From positions 110,531,501 through 110,595,500 of the forward strand of contig CM065811.1 of the NCBI GenBank assembly GCA_033398695.1: DNA of 64,000 nucleotides, written 5' to 3'. Position numbers and translations under genes: made by a program. Within the stretch, counting starts at the first letter, position 1, and the number at the start of each line of letters is the position of its first letter. The notes under the pieces are model-generated. The model worked only from the letters and a program-made list of their open reading frames with translations, was not told the DNA's origin and did no database searches. The stretch is from Orobanche coerulescens (taxonomy: Eukaryota > Streptophyta > Magnoliopsida > Lamiales > Orobanchaceae). This document shows, piece by piece, positions 10,770 to 20,960 of this stretch.

Positions 10770-10853
10770 CTGCGACACAAACAAAAAGAAACAAAGGTGT
10801 TAGTATACGCCCTACACAAATAGCCTAACTCAGACAGATCAAACCGGTCTTAC
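10770..10853 (-). other. Putative intron 3 of the antisense accessory gene, copy 2
   Basis: Donor GTAAGACC after CAATAG, acceptor GTGTCGCAG; 84 bp. The counterpart in element 1 (540-612) is 73 bp with a weaker donor. Both acceptors are followed by GGTCCGT. Confidence 0.55.
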
Positions 10854-11260
10854 CTATTGACCAACTTGGGGTCTCGGCCAAAAAGGGCTTGCCCCGAGGA
10901 GTTTCGGCTTCGGCGATCGCCGCAATTTTCAGGAAGGCAGCAGAGGGCCTGGACCCCTCCACCATTGGAACAGCAGAGATAGGTGGCGCGGCAACCGGCG
11001 GTTCCAAAATGGATACCTACGCCTCAGCAGTCGGCAGGGGCTCCTCCGGCCACCACCTCTAGCAGTTGCCTGGAGCTGCTCCTCCTCCCGAGCTTCCGGC
11101 TCGACGACCGGCACCGTAGCAGGTCTCACCACAGGGACAGGACGGGACGTCGTTGCAGGGGCATGACCCGTTTTCTTTCCCTGGTGAAGACGACCCAACA
11201 GACCGGGGTTAGACATTGAGATCTCTCTCAGAGGCTCGGAATATCAGGGAAAATGGATCT
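10854..11260 (-). pseudogene. Antisense accessory gene copy 2, exon 3
   Basis: Carries EISMSNPGLLGRLHQGKKTG and a Pro/Val/Glu-rich linker ending in AEAETPRGKP, matching element 1. The frame shifts inside the linker (near 11000-11050), and an in-frame TGA lies near 11240 where element 1 has no stop. The copy is therefore broken. Confidence 0.5.
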
Positions 11261-11347
11261 CTGTCAAAGAAAAATACGGCCAAGTTAGACATCTACTTCA
11301 ATCAGACGATCGTCATACAGGAATGAGGAGGTAAAAAAGTTTTATAC

Positions 11348-11512
11348 CTGGAACCTTCAGATGGAGAGGGAAGCGAAACAATCGAGCTGCCAACCAATGA
11401 GGTTCGTGGTTGACTGTGCGAACGTCGATGTATGAGTCCGGCAGACTGCGAATTCGCTCCCAGATGATCAAGAAGTCGAAAGGAAGGTCGCCAATCGCTG
11501 GCACGAGGAAAC
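11348..11512 (-). pseudogene. Antisense accessory gene copy 2, exon 2
   Basis: Encodes PAIGDLPFDFLIIWERIRSL and ends in KVPG before a GTATAAAAC donor. Aligns residue by residue with exon 2 of element 1. Confidence 0.6.
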
Positions 11513-11581
11513 CTGCAAAAAGGAAACCAAATTAGATCAGTCCAAGGTGTATCCGATCAAAGGGAGAGTTAAAACCCTTAC
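11513..11581 (-). other. Putative intron 1 (69 bp), copy 2
   Basis: Donor GAGTAAGG, acceptor TTTTTGCAG with a pyrimidine-rich tail. Reading through it meets an in-frame TGA (codons TAC ACC TTG GAC TGA). Removing it joins the conserved coding blocks exactly as in element 1. Confidence 0.7.
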
Positions 11582-12520
11582 TCGGATTCCTCTCCCGAAA
11601 ACGGTGGGGATGTCCAACTCTTCCTCTGGCTGATCGCTCAACGCCGACCTCCACGCTCCGCCGACCCAAAACCATTTCGTCAGGTTGCCCCGATTCTTGT
11701 TCGGCACCCCGAAGACCACTCTGCCCATTCTACCTTGAATGTGATAACCGCCGACCGATCCCTTTTACGCAGTCAGTTTGAAGAGATAGTTCATTTCCAG
11801 CGCAGAAGGAAGACGGAACAACCGATGACCACCAAAAATTGTCAAGGTGCGAATGATCTGCAGCCAAGCATTCGACGTCAGCTGAAGCGTCGACAAATTC
11901 CAGGCGATGAACAAATATGACACGGCAAATGGCAAGGGGAACCACAATCCGGCCTCTAGAATCATTTCGTTGACGGCAACCAGACCCTCGGGAGGTTGGT
12001 CGGCACACTCGTTCTCCGAGGGCACGTGCAGTGAGACGTCAGAAGGGATATGGAATTTCGCCCTCCAGCGGCTCAAGTCTTTCCTAGTCTCCGAGCTTCG
12101 AATCTGACCGGGGGTCCACAGGGAGGGGTCCGCGGCCCGAAACGTCGTCCGCTTCACAGGTTCATAGGGGTGGGCGGTGGAGTATGCTTCGAAGTCAAAC
12201 CCGAGACTCGGTCCGGCAATCCCCTCCATAAGTTCGGCGAAGTCCAAAAAGGCCCGGCCGAACACGCTGTTCTGCTCCCAGTACAGCCTCACCGCTTCAT
12301 CCTCATTCACCGGCGGGCCCCTCTGCCCCGCCTCTGCCGCCGATCTCGCCGCGTCGGCCTCGTTGAAAAGCTCTTCAATCTCCGCAGGTGCAATCCCCGC
12401 ATGAATGGCCTCGACAGCCGTTTCCATATGAAGAGCCACGGGGGTTTCTTCCTGGTCAGGCGAAGCCGCGGCGGTAGAGGAGCTACCAGCCTCATGCACA
12501 TTCAATCCTCCTCCAGACAT
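11582..12520 (-). pseudogene. Antisense accessory gene copy 2, exon 1 (plant transposon protein domain)
   Basis: ATG at 12518-12520 (MSGGGLNVHEAGSSS). Contains METAVEAIHAGIAPAEIEEL, RLYWEQNSVFGRAFLDFAEL and AWNLSTLQLTSNAWLQIIRT, the last belonging to the PF04195-like block. One in-frame TAA (about 11763) follows LFKLTA; element 1 has a Gln codon there, so a CAA-to-TAA change is likely. The frame continues after it. TATA-like box at 12669-12677. Confidence 0.68.
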
Positions 12521-12668
12521 GTTTCGAATCGAAGAGAAAAAGGGGAGAGAAAATTTTTGTTCTTACCTAGAAGGAAAGTCGGTCGGCACAAGAATCTTCA
12601 AAGAAATTTGGCAAAGTCTCGACTGAAAAGCAAAGGCGCTTAAAGAGTTGAACTGAAGTAGCCCTAGC

Positions 12669-12677
12669 CCTTTTATT
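12669..12677 (-). promoter_or_regulatory. TATA-like box of the antisense gene, copy 2
   Basis: Minus strand CCAATAAAAGGG, about 150 bp upstream of the ATG. Several GATCGTC/CGATCGCC sites lie upstream between 12915 and 13010. A run of 15 G on the plus strand (12738-12752) interrupts the region. Confidence 0.45.
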
Positions 12678-13058
12678 GGTGAGTGCAGGGACCTCTGTGC
12701 AAATAGGCGAAATCCCAGGGGCTGGAGTGCAACCATCGGGGGGGGGGGGGGGACACATTAAATACAGCCCTCAAAACCCGCGTACATGTTGTTTTGAGGG
12801 CACTCCAGGCGACAAGTCTGATAAAACTGTCAGACTCCCCCAACGGTAGCACGACGCGTGTCCCTGCAACGTTTCGAGAGCCCGCCTTCATTCCCCGTTG
12901 TTTCCAGCGCATAAGGAGATCGTCCGGATTCGAAATCAGATCGTCCAGGCGACGATCGTCCTTGTCATAAGCAGATGAGCCAATCGTCTAAAATAGGCGA
13001 TCGCCAACAGTGCCACCTCACCCCATGTTTTCAACATCGGAGCGAGTAGGGGGGCAAT

Positions 13059-13965
13059 TGTTGTGCGGCGATTTATACGCCTCGATGGCGATCGGCATAA
13101 TGGTTAGGAGCCAGCAAAAGAAGACAGACGCTGGGCTAGCACCGAGCGATCGACGTCCAAGGCGATTGTCTGTAAACATCTGGCGATCGCCAATAATATC
13201 TGATTGTAGAAGATCGTCCCATACCGCATGTGAATCCGACACCCGTCAGAGTCTTCGAAGACTGAATCTCGAACTTAGACCCACATGCAAGATCCACAAA
13301 AGGCACCGCAAGATAAGGCCTTTGACCCCAGCCTGTCACCAACCTCACACCTACCGACAGGCCCACCGAAAGGTACAAAGTGGGTCCTCCCCAGACAGCA
13401 ACTCAGGACGCTTGCAGGCTCCCCATTGGCTCACACGGCTGGCTGCCAGCAGTAGCCTCGGACTTTAAAGAAATAGTCCCACGTGATAGGACGATGGCCC
13501 ACCTTATTCTAATATAGAAAACGGCGGTCGCCCTCGATCGCTATAGAGGACCAATCAACCTTTTCTCCTATAGATAGGAGGCCTCCTACAGTGGCCAAGG
13601 GACAGTGAAAAACGTACAGAGAGATACATTCTGAGAACAGTGAGCTTACAGGACAAACTCATTCACATATACAGAACACCAAAAGCAAGAACTCACAGAG
13701 CTTCATATCTGGTTCTTCTGGCAATCTCCAAGCTCTATAGCTAAGATAACTAGAATCTTTACACTCATTATAAGACCATTCTAACATTGGTATTTGTACT
13801 CCAAAGTATTAATATTAATAACATCTCGCGAGAGCATTCAATCCCGGGACTAACAACCCCAGCAAATCTTGGGTTATTTATTTTCCCACGGAAGTGTTCT
13901 CGCATTTGTTTGTTACTTGACCATTCCAGCGATATCATCTCCGGATAATATTTTGAGTAACAACA
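13059..13965 (+). repeat. 3' LTR of Tat-like element 2
   Basis: Starts TGTTGTGCGGCG, ends GAGTAACAACA, 907 bp. Contains CGATCG-type sites in U3, a TATA-like TATAGATA at 13569-13576, and the conserved TCTCGCGAGAGCATTCAA block in R-U5. Shorter in U3 than the element 1 LTR. Confidence 0.8.
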
Positions 13966-14281
13966 CAAGGCAGTTGAGGTATTTGAATTGGGACCCCGAG
14001 GACGGTGCCCATCCGTGAGTTATTTTTATCGTGTTGGATGACACAAGGCAGCACACTATTATTCTTGTGAATTTGGTAATCTTGGGATTGTTACCGTTTG
14101 TGATTAATTGTGTTTTGGAGGCTAGTCTCGTCTAGTGCTCGATGGGTAAGTTTGGGGCTTGAACCTTCACGGTTGGTTTCCCAACACATACAGTTCAGTA
14201 GGTCACGGTCATGTTGATGAGCTCATTATAGGTCAGTTTGGGGCTTAAACCTTCGCAGTTAGTTTCCCAACACCTACAGTA
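13966..14281 (+). mobile_element. Host chromovirus-type LTR, fragment 1
   Basis: Begins with the block AAGGCAGTTGAGGTATTTG, repeated almost unchanged at 63855-64000. Then come two copies of a unit with GGCTTGAACCTTC..TTTCCCAACAC (about 14150-14280), a third copy of which continues across the copia insertion at 24257. It ends with CAGTA, the left half of the copia target duplication. No gene. Confidence 0.65.
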
Positions 14282-15837
14282 TGAAGAGATAAATTCACCA
14301 CTAGAAGGGGGGGTTGAATAGTGGTGATGCGGAATACCGAAATTTCTTGCGATAAAATGGAAATAGAGCGGAAAATAAAGACTCAAGAATTTATAGAGGT
14401 TCGGCAACTTGCCTATGTCCTCTCTCCGACTTTCTTTTTCTATTGGCTTAAGAAAAACCACAACCTTAACTCGTCTTCTATCGGTCCGAGTTTACAACCG
14501 TTACAATCCGCTTGTCTTCTATCGGTCCAAGCTCAACCTTTCCCTCAATATGAATAATTGTTTATCTAGTGTTCTATAGGAACTAGATAATCCTCACTAT
14601 ACGAATATGGGAGTATAATCCTAACAATGCCGGATCAAAGATCCTAATAACACCGGATTAGTGACTCTTGATTCGTTTCTTTTTCGCTCACGTGTAAGTG
14701 ATGCAACACTTACAACCAAATGAAAGAATACAAAGAATAATAGATATTACAATTGAAATCGCTCTTGTATCTTTCTTTTCTCACAACTTGTAATGCAATA
14801 AAGTATGTAAATCTGAGCTCAAGAATGCTTTGATTGCTTGTATGCTTGTATGCTTGAATGCTTGAAGTTGTGTATTTGATACCCAAGTCCTTCGGGTATT
14901 TATAGTTGAGAGACAGCCTTCAAATTCTGAAAAACATACTATTAGCGTGCGCTAATAGTCCCTTGTAGCGTGCGCTAACGGATTTTGATTTGAAATCTCT
15001 GAACGGTCACAAAGACTGTTGCAACGGTAAAATACTGTGACTAGCGTGCGCTAGTAATGACATGGTAGCGTGCGCTAACGTCTTGGTCAACTAGTCTTCG
15101 ATCTTGACTTTGACAATATCCGATTTCCTCTCGAATGACTCTTTTTCCAACGGCTAAATTCATGATTAGCGTGCGCTAGCAAGTATGCATAGCGTGCGCT
15201 AGAATTAATTTAATCCAACTTTTCCAGATTTTCCGTATCTGCATTGACTCTTGCTTCCAACGGTTGAAATTCAAACGGTAAACTGCAGATTCCATTTAGC
15301 GTGCGCTAACACCTTTCCTTTAGCGTGCGCTACTGAGTTATTTCAATAACGTACGTTACCTTGTGTAGCGTACGTAAAAGCCTTGACGAAATGAGTCCAG
15401 TAGCTACTGGACTACAAACCATAATTTTGGTAGCGTGCGCTAGATATGAGAAGTAACGTGCGCTATGTCCATGATGTAGCGTACGTAAGATTATATGTGT
15501 AGCGTGCGCAACGTCCAGTTCTGATTTCCTTCCAGACTTTACTGACTTCTGGAGACTTGCGATAGCGTACGTTATATTTTATGCATAACGTGCGCTAACT
15601 GTGGGTTATTAGCGTGCGCTATCATTGAGTAGCTTGCGTGCGCTATCGATCAGGCGACTTGAGTAGGCTGCAGCTGACTTGACTGGTCTGTATATGAGTG
15701 TCTCGATAGCGTGCGCTACGATATGATACGTAGCGTGCGTTAGCTATATTTTGGTCCTTCAAAATATTATCGAGCCGAGATTGATTCAATTAAATGTTTT
15801 GAATATAAGAATCATCAAAATACATTTTGAGTCAACA
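14282..15837 (-). repeat. 3' LTR of the SIRE-type copia
   Basis: On the minus strand starts TGTTGACTC and ends CTCTTCA. U3 is dominated by the palindrome array 14943-15742. The TATA box TATAAATA lies on the minus strand at 14897-14904, 38 bp beyond the last site. The R-U5 part contains two copies of a GGACCGATAGAAGACRAG-type repeat also present in the other copia family's LTR. Confidence 0.92.
14943..15742 (-). repeat. Paired palindrome array in the SIRE-type LTR (11 doublets), 3' copy
   Basis: Starts of 12-bp sites (mostly TAGCGTGCGCTA; some TAACGTACGTTA or TAGCGTACGTAA): 14943/14966, 15042/15066, 15167/15190, 15297/15321, 15347/15366, 15431/15454, 15477/15500, 15563/15586, 15610/15634, 15707/15731. 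Steps inside pairs are 23 or 24, once 19. Gaps between pairs vary from about 14 to 107 bp. Near 15397 lies a different palindrome, GTCCAGTAGCTACTGGAC. The array ends next to the TATA box, so it occupies U3. Confidence 0.93.
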
Positions 15838-16255
15838 ATCTCCCCCTTTTTGATGATGTCAAAACATTTAATTAGTACCTGCAAAAACATTTTGAAATGA
15901 TTCGAATCAAGGTAAACTTGTTCGATATATTAGTAGTTTTTCCGTTTTTGGAGTATTCTCCCCCTTTTTGACATTAACAAAAAGGAACTCCCCCTGAATT
16001 GTTGCATTACCAATAAATATTAACAAAATTTTGCCATTATTCAAGGTTAAACATCAAATACCTGTAAATAATACTTGTACATTAATAATACTTCAGTAAC
16101 AATACTTGTAAATATCAAATACTTGCACATGCCAAATAAAGGAATGCGAATTTCATTAATATAAAATGCAGTGAATACAGGGAGTTTTCATGACAAACGA
16201 CATATAGATTATTCGAGCAACAAGTTTCTACATCAAACATCAAAGATCATCAAAT
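15838..16255 (-). other. 3' untranslated region and polypurine tracts of the copia element
   Basis: Minus-strand AAAAAGGGGGAGAT abuts the 3' LTR at 15838-15852. A second AAAAAGGGGGAG lies about 120 bp upstream (15957-15970), with AACTCCCCCTG close by on the plus strand. The rest, to the end of ORF3 at 16256, is AT-rich with no gene. Confidence 0.8.
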
Positions 16256-17524
16256 CTAAGGATCGGAGGAGGTCGAAGGGAAAGGGAACGAGGGGTGTGT
16301 GAAGCGAATGAACTCGGATAACAGTCCACGAACTTCCCGGACTTCTGAACGCACTTCCCGGACTTCCGAACGCAGAGCCCGAAAATCCTCTCGTATCTCA
16401 GCGTGTGAAGTCTCGATGCCCCTCATCCGGGCACAGAGATCACTTTCCTCTTCTTCCGTCACCACATCTTTCATTGGCCGTTTGCCTTTCGACGTAGGCT
16501 TTCTTACGAATTCCCCAGTCTGCATTTCTCGAAGGGTGTGAGGTCCCCGACGAGTGATCTTTTCTTCGGCAGTGGGCATCCGTGACCCTTTCTCTACTTG
16601 GTCATCATCGCGTAGGTACGGAAAGATAATCCAGCCTCTGTTGATCGTCCGGACGTAGTGCATCGCTTTAAGAGAAGCGTCCGAGATCTCATGTCCGAGG
16701 GAGACGGGGACTGCCTTGTCCTTCGACAAGTCGACTTGATGAAAACTAAAGATAGCCGACAGGATTGAGCCATAAGGCATTCCAGCCTTGCGAGAACGAG
16801 TGGCATAGTTTTTCGACCGAAACAAATCTCCCTTCACCTTCATCCAACAGATGATGATGTCGGAGAAATTGACTTTATCGTCGTTGAGAACTCGGTAAAC
16901 CACTTGCTTGTCCACGCCTACAAGTTTATGCTGGGAATTAACCTTCGGCATAAGGCATTTTGTGAGGGCTACCAAAAGCAGACGGATATTGACCCCGAAG
17001 TCGTTGTTTTCAAAAAAATCGTCCGTTATGTCGATGACGGCCTTCGAGCTCAGAAACTCTTTTACATCAATTTCACCGACTTCACTGTCGTCGGCCAAGG
17101 ATTTTCCAGTGCAAATAAAGCCATCAGAAGGTAAACCGAATATCTGATACAAGACATCGGAAGAGACTTTCAATCGGGTTCCTCTGACAAGACTACCTAG
17201 CACAAGGGCCGAAGAACCTTCACTTTCGGCCACATGAAGGTTGGCATAAAATTCCCGGACGAGTTCAGGAAAAACAGGGTTTTTGCATTCAACAAAGCGA
17301 GAAATACCGAGCGAGGAAAAGAAATTGGAGATGTCAATGTTTACCCGTTCGAGACTCAGGAGATTGAAGAAGTAGCAATCGGTGATGTGTTCTTGAGGGA
17401 GTATGTCAAAGAACACTCTCGAGGCAGTGGCGGAGATGAACCGGTCCGCATCAAATTGGGCGTTTAGAGGTCGCTTCAAATTGTTGTATTGTTTTCCCAT
17501 AGCGGTGCGGTTCTTGCTCGACAT
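16256..17524 (-). CDS. Copia ORF3: putative plant transposon protein domain plus coiled coil
   Basis: 422 codons, ATG at 17522-17524, intact. Residues ~80-260 resemble the plant family called 'putative plant transposon protein' (Pfam PF20167-like, recognised by eye): ELVREFYANLHVAESEG, then LVRGTRLKVSSDVLYQIFGL. Residues ~360-405 are a heptad-like coiled coil with the repeated SEVREVR unit. I see no signal peptide or membrane segment, unlike the env-like ORF3 described for SIRE1. It sits between pol and the 3' LTR. A TATA box (17664-17671) and three palindrome doublets lie upstream, suggesting a private promoter. Function unknown; nuclear DNA or protein binding is a guess. Confidence 0.85.
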   Translation of the reverse strand: MSSKNRTAMGKQYNNLKRPLNAQFDADRFISATASRVFFDILPQEHITDCYFFNLLSLERVNIDISNFFSSLGISRFVECKNPVFPELVREFYANLHVAESEGSSALVLGSLVRGTRLKVSSDVLYQIFGLPSDGFICTGKSLADDSEVGEIDVKEFLSSKAVIDITDDFFENNDFGVNIRLLLVALTKCLMPKVNSQHKLVGVDKQVVYRVLNDDKVNFSDIIICWMKVKGDLFRSKNYATRSRKAGMPYGSILSAIFSFHQVDLSKDKAVPVSLGHEISDASLKAMHYVRTINRGWIIFPYLRDDDQVEKGSRMPTAEEKITRRGPHTLREMQTGEFVRKPTSKGKRPMKDVVTEEEESDLCARMRGIETSHAEIREDFRALRSEVREVRSEVREVRGLLSEFIRFTHPSFPFPSTSSDP

Positions 17525-17663
17525 GATGAAGGAAAATCGAAGGGAATCGAAGATTTTGAGGGAGAAGCTCGCAGATTGGATCGGATGTGTGTCTAGGGTT
17601 TTTGCAAGAGGGAAGTCGATTGCGTGCGTTAAGGAATGTGTTGTGATTTAGGTTTGTACGGCA
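17525..17663 (-). other. ORF3 leader
   Basis: 139 bp between the TATA-like box and the ORF3 start, with no upstream gene. Pol ends at 17914, so about 390 bp separate pol and ORF3, mostly the promoter-like region. Confidence 0.5.
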
Positions 17664-17865
17664 TATATATAGTCAGCGAAGTTTAAGTTAGCGTACGCTA
17701 GGATTTAAAGGAGTAGCGTACGTTAGGCATAAAATAGAGGCTTACTGGACTGTCCAGTGAAAATCAAAAGAACTTTAATTAGCGTACGCAAGAAGGTAAG
17801 GTTTAGCGTACGCTATCGAAAGAAAATTTTAGCGCGCGTTAAGAATATGAAGCTAGCGCGTGCTA
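17664..17865 (-). promoter_or_regulatory. Putative ORF3 promoter: TATA box plus three palindrome doublets
   Basis: On the minus strand, three pairs of TAGCGYRCGCTA-type sites (plus-strand starts 17689/17714, 17780/17804, 17830/17854; steps 25, 24, 24) are followed by TATATATA at 17664-17671, about 140 bp before the ORF3 ATG. The palindrome ACTGGACTGTCCAGT lies between the doublets (about 17744-17759). This is the plan of the LTR's own U3, but it is not a copy of it: spacers differ. Function inferred. Confidence 0.75.
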
Positions 17866-17913
17866 GCGAGTGATCTAAATCAAGGATTTTGATGTTTTGA
17901 GTAGAAGCTTATT

Positions 17914-20900
17914 TCAAAAGTTGTCTATATGTCCCATGCCAAGTTGTAAACGAATGGAATTAAAAGATTCTTCGGGAAGAGGTTTTGTAAAGATGTCAGC
18001 AAGTTGATCCTTCGTCCCGACAAAAATTAAACAGATGTCTTTCTTTTGAACATGATCACGTAAAAAATGATGTCTAATATCTATATGCTTGGTTCGACTG
18101 TGCAAAACAGGATTTTTGCTCAAATTAATAGCACTAGTGTTATCACATAAGATAGGGGTATTTTCAAAATGAATGCCGTAGTCGCGTAGTTGATTTTTAA
18201 TCCATAGCACTTGAGCACAGGCGCTCCCTGCAGCGACATATTCGGCCTCAGCTGTAGACAATGCTACGCTGGTTTGCTTTTTACTTCCCCAAGATATTAA
18301 ACAAGATCCAACAAAATGACATGTACCACTAGTACTCTTTTTATCAATTTTGCATCCGCCGAAATCGGCGTCACTATAGGCAATTAAATTAAAATCCAAG
18401 CAAGAAGGATACCATAGACCTAGTCCAATAGTTCCTTTCAAATAGCGAAAAATGCGTTTACAAGCAATTAAATGTGATTCCTTGGGATTAGCTTGGAATC
18501 GAGCACATAGACATGTAGCAAATATTATATCTGGCCTAGATGCAGTCAAGTATAGCAAAGATCCGATCATACCTCGATATAGTTTTTGATCTACGGATTT
18601 GCCATTTTCATCTTTCTCGAGCTTTAGTGATGACGACATTGGCGTAGATATCACCTTGCTATTTTCCATATTGAATTTCTTGAGGAGGTCGTTTGAGTAC
18701 TTCGTTTGATGAATAAAAATTCCATCTTCGCATTGTTTGATTTGAAGCCCGAGGAAGAACGTTAATTCCCCCATCATACTCATTTCGAATTCTCCTTTCA
18801 TGAGATTAGAAAAATCTTGGCACAAGGATTCATTAGTAGCTCCAAAAACAATGTCATCAACGTAAATTTGGCAAACAAGTATATCATCATTTAGTACTTT
18901 AACAAACAAGGTATTATCGACTTTGCCTCTTTTATAGTCATTTGCTATTAAAAATTGACTTAAACGATCATACCATGCTCGGGGTGCTTGCTTCAACCCG
19001 TAGAGTGCCTTGTTGAGCTTGTAGACATGATCCGGAAAATGATGGTCTTCAAAACCGGGAGGTTGCTTGACGTAGACTTCTTCTTGAATGAAACCATTCA
19101 AGAATGCACTTTTGACATCCATTTGAAATAGTTTAATCTTCTTATGAGCGGCAAATGCACAAAGCAAGCGAATGGCTTCGAGTCGAGCCACGGGAGCAAA
19201 ACTTTCTTCGTAATCAAGACCTTCTTCTTGATTATATCCTTGAGCGACCAAACGAGATTTATTTCGAATAGGATAGCCGTCTTCGTCACTCTTGATTTTA
19301 TGCACCCATTTAGTTCCGATAATTGTTTTATCTTTAGGCGCGGGAACTAAGTTCCATACATTATTGTGCTTAAATTGCACAAGCTCCTCTTGCATTGCCA
19401 TCACCCAGCTTTCATCGTCGAGAGCTTCGGATATATTCTTGGGAACTATTTCGGATACAAAAGCACAATGAGCCATAAATTCGGTGGTCCTCCTTCGGGT
19501 TTGAACACCGTATTCAATGTTTCCGATCACGAGATCCTTCGGATGGTCTTTGATGTGCCTCCAATCTTTCGGTAAATCAACGATTGTGTTCGTTTCGATT
19601 TCCGAAATTTTCTTCACTTCGGATGAGGGATCCGGAAAGGTACCTGCATCATCAAAATATTCTACCTTTCTCGGGGGTGAGATCATATCATTGAATTTAA
19701 CGTGTATGGATTCTTCAACTTTATTCGTTCTAATATTATACACACGATATGCTTTGCTATTAGTACAATAACCAAGAAAAATTCCGGAGTCGGATTTGGC
19801 ATCAAACTTGCCCAAGTTATCCTTGCCATTGTTCAAAATAAATACATTGCAACCAAAGGGATGAAAATAAGCAATATTAGGCTTTTTGCCCTTCCATAAT
19901 TCATATGGAGTTTTAAGATGAGTTCTACGGACGTGAACTCGGTTAATCACATAGCATGCCGTAAAAATTGCTTCGGCCCAAAAGTATCGTGGAAGAGAGT
20001 ATTCATTTAGCATTGTCCTCGACATTTCTTCCAATGATCGGTTTTTCCTTTCAACAACTCCATTTTGTTGAGGCGTTCTAGGAGCCGAAAAGTTGTGATT
20101 AATACCGTATTTATCGCATAAAAGTTCAAACGGGGTGCAATCAAATTCACCTCCGTGGTCGGTGCGAATAGAAATTATGGAGAGGTTTTTCTCATTTGAT
20201 ACCAAACGACACCATTTAGAAAACTCGGAAAATGCATCATCTTTATGAGCTAAAAATCTAACCCAAGTAAATCGAGAGAAATCATCAACAATAACCAAAG
20301 TATAAAGTTTACCATTTAAACTAACATGTCTAGATGGTCCAATCAAATCCATATGCACGAGTTCAAGAACTCGACTAGTGGAAACCTCGAATTTTGGTTT
20401 AAACGATTCTCGAGTATGTTTCCCTTTTATGCATGATTCACACAAATGTTTTCTATCGAATTTGAGTTTGGGCAATCCACGAACAAGATCATGTCTAGAT
20501 AAAATAGAAATAATAGGTAGAGAAGTATGCCCCAATTTTCGATGCCATAAATATGCATTGTCATCCAAGGTAATAAGGCATTTGTCATTGAAAGAACTTT
20601 TATCATTAAGATCAACAATATAGATGTTTCCACATCTCAAACCAATGAATGCAATTTTATTATTTCTAAATGCCGTGCAATGCGTTTGTTCAAATAGAAT
20701 TTTAAAGCCTTCATCACAAAGTTGCGAAACACTAAGGAGATTATGATGCAAACCTTCAACAAATAGTACTTTGTTGATAGAGGGAGAAGGTTCCTTACCG
20801 ACTTTGCCGATTCCTTTGATTTTTCCCTTTTGATTATCTCCAAAGGTCAGATGTCCTTGATCTTGATATTCGAGGTCTTCAAATAAGTCCTCGGAGCCGC

Positions 20901-20960
20901 ACATGTGCCTTGAGCATCCGCTATCAATGTACCACTTGTTTTTCCTTGGTGCCGGTACCT
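17914..20960 (-). CDS. pol: Copia Pol: protease, integrase, reverse transcriptase, RNase H
   Basis: The frame enters near 20960, with the protease motif [10 protein letters not shown] at about 20910-20940; the first ATG (20902-20904) lies inside the domain, so Pol is probably made by fusion with Gag. Order by residues after that ATG: GAG-pre-integrase zinc motif (H..H..C..C, ~120-155), integrase core with D in VHMDLIG, D in TDHGGEF and E in GVVERKN (~185-300), reverse transcriptase with YVDDIVFGA (~655), RNase H with [12 protein letters not shown] (~885), end at LGMGHIDNF. Length and order are normal for Ty1/copia and no internal stop is seen. It is in the +1 frame relative to gag. Confidence 0.93.

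Larger units (their letters stand above)
10594..13965 (+). mobile_element. Tat-like gypsy element 2, 5'-truncated
   Basis: Interior from 10594 (no 5' LTR, gag or pol left) with the same antisense accessory gene as element 1, a polypurine tract near 13042-13058, and a 3' LTR at 13059-13965. Its left edge abuts a chromovirus LTR without LTR ends. The five bases after the LTR are CAAGG (13966-13970). Confidence 0.75.

Noticed and set aside
14943..15742. CRISPR-like array (short palindromic repeats with spacers)
   Set aside because: Repeats are 12 bp, degenerate, paired with 11-12 bp spacers and irregular gaps, and lie in U3 of a plant retrotransposon; there are no cas genes and no prokaryotic context.
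20905..20950. -1 programmed frameshift at AAAAAAC between gag and pol
   Set aside because: The heptamer is not in the required phase relative to the gag codons, and the shift needed is +1.
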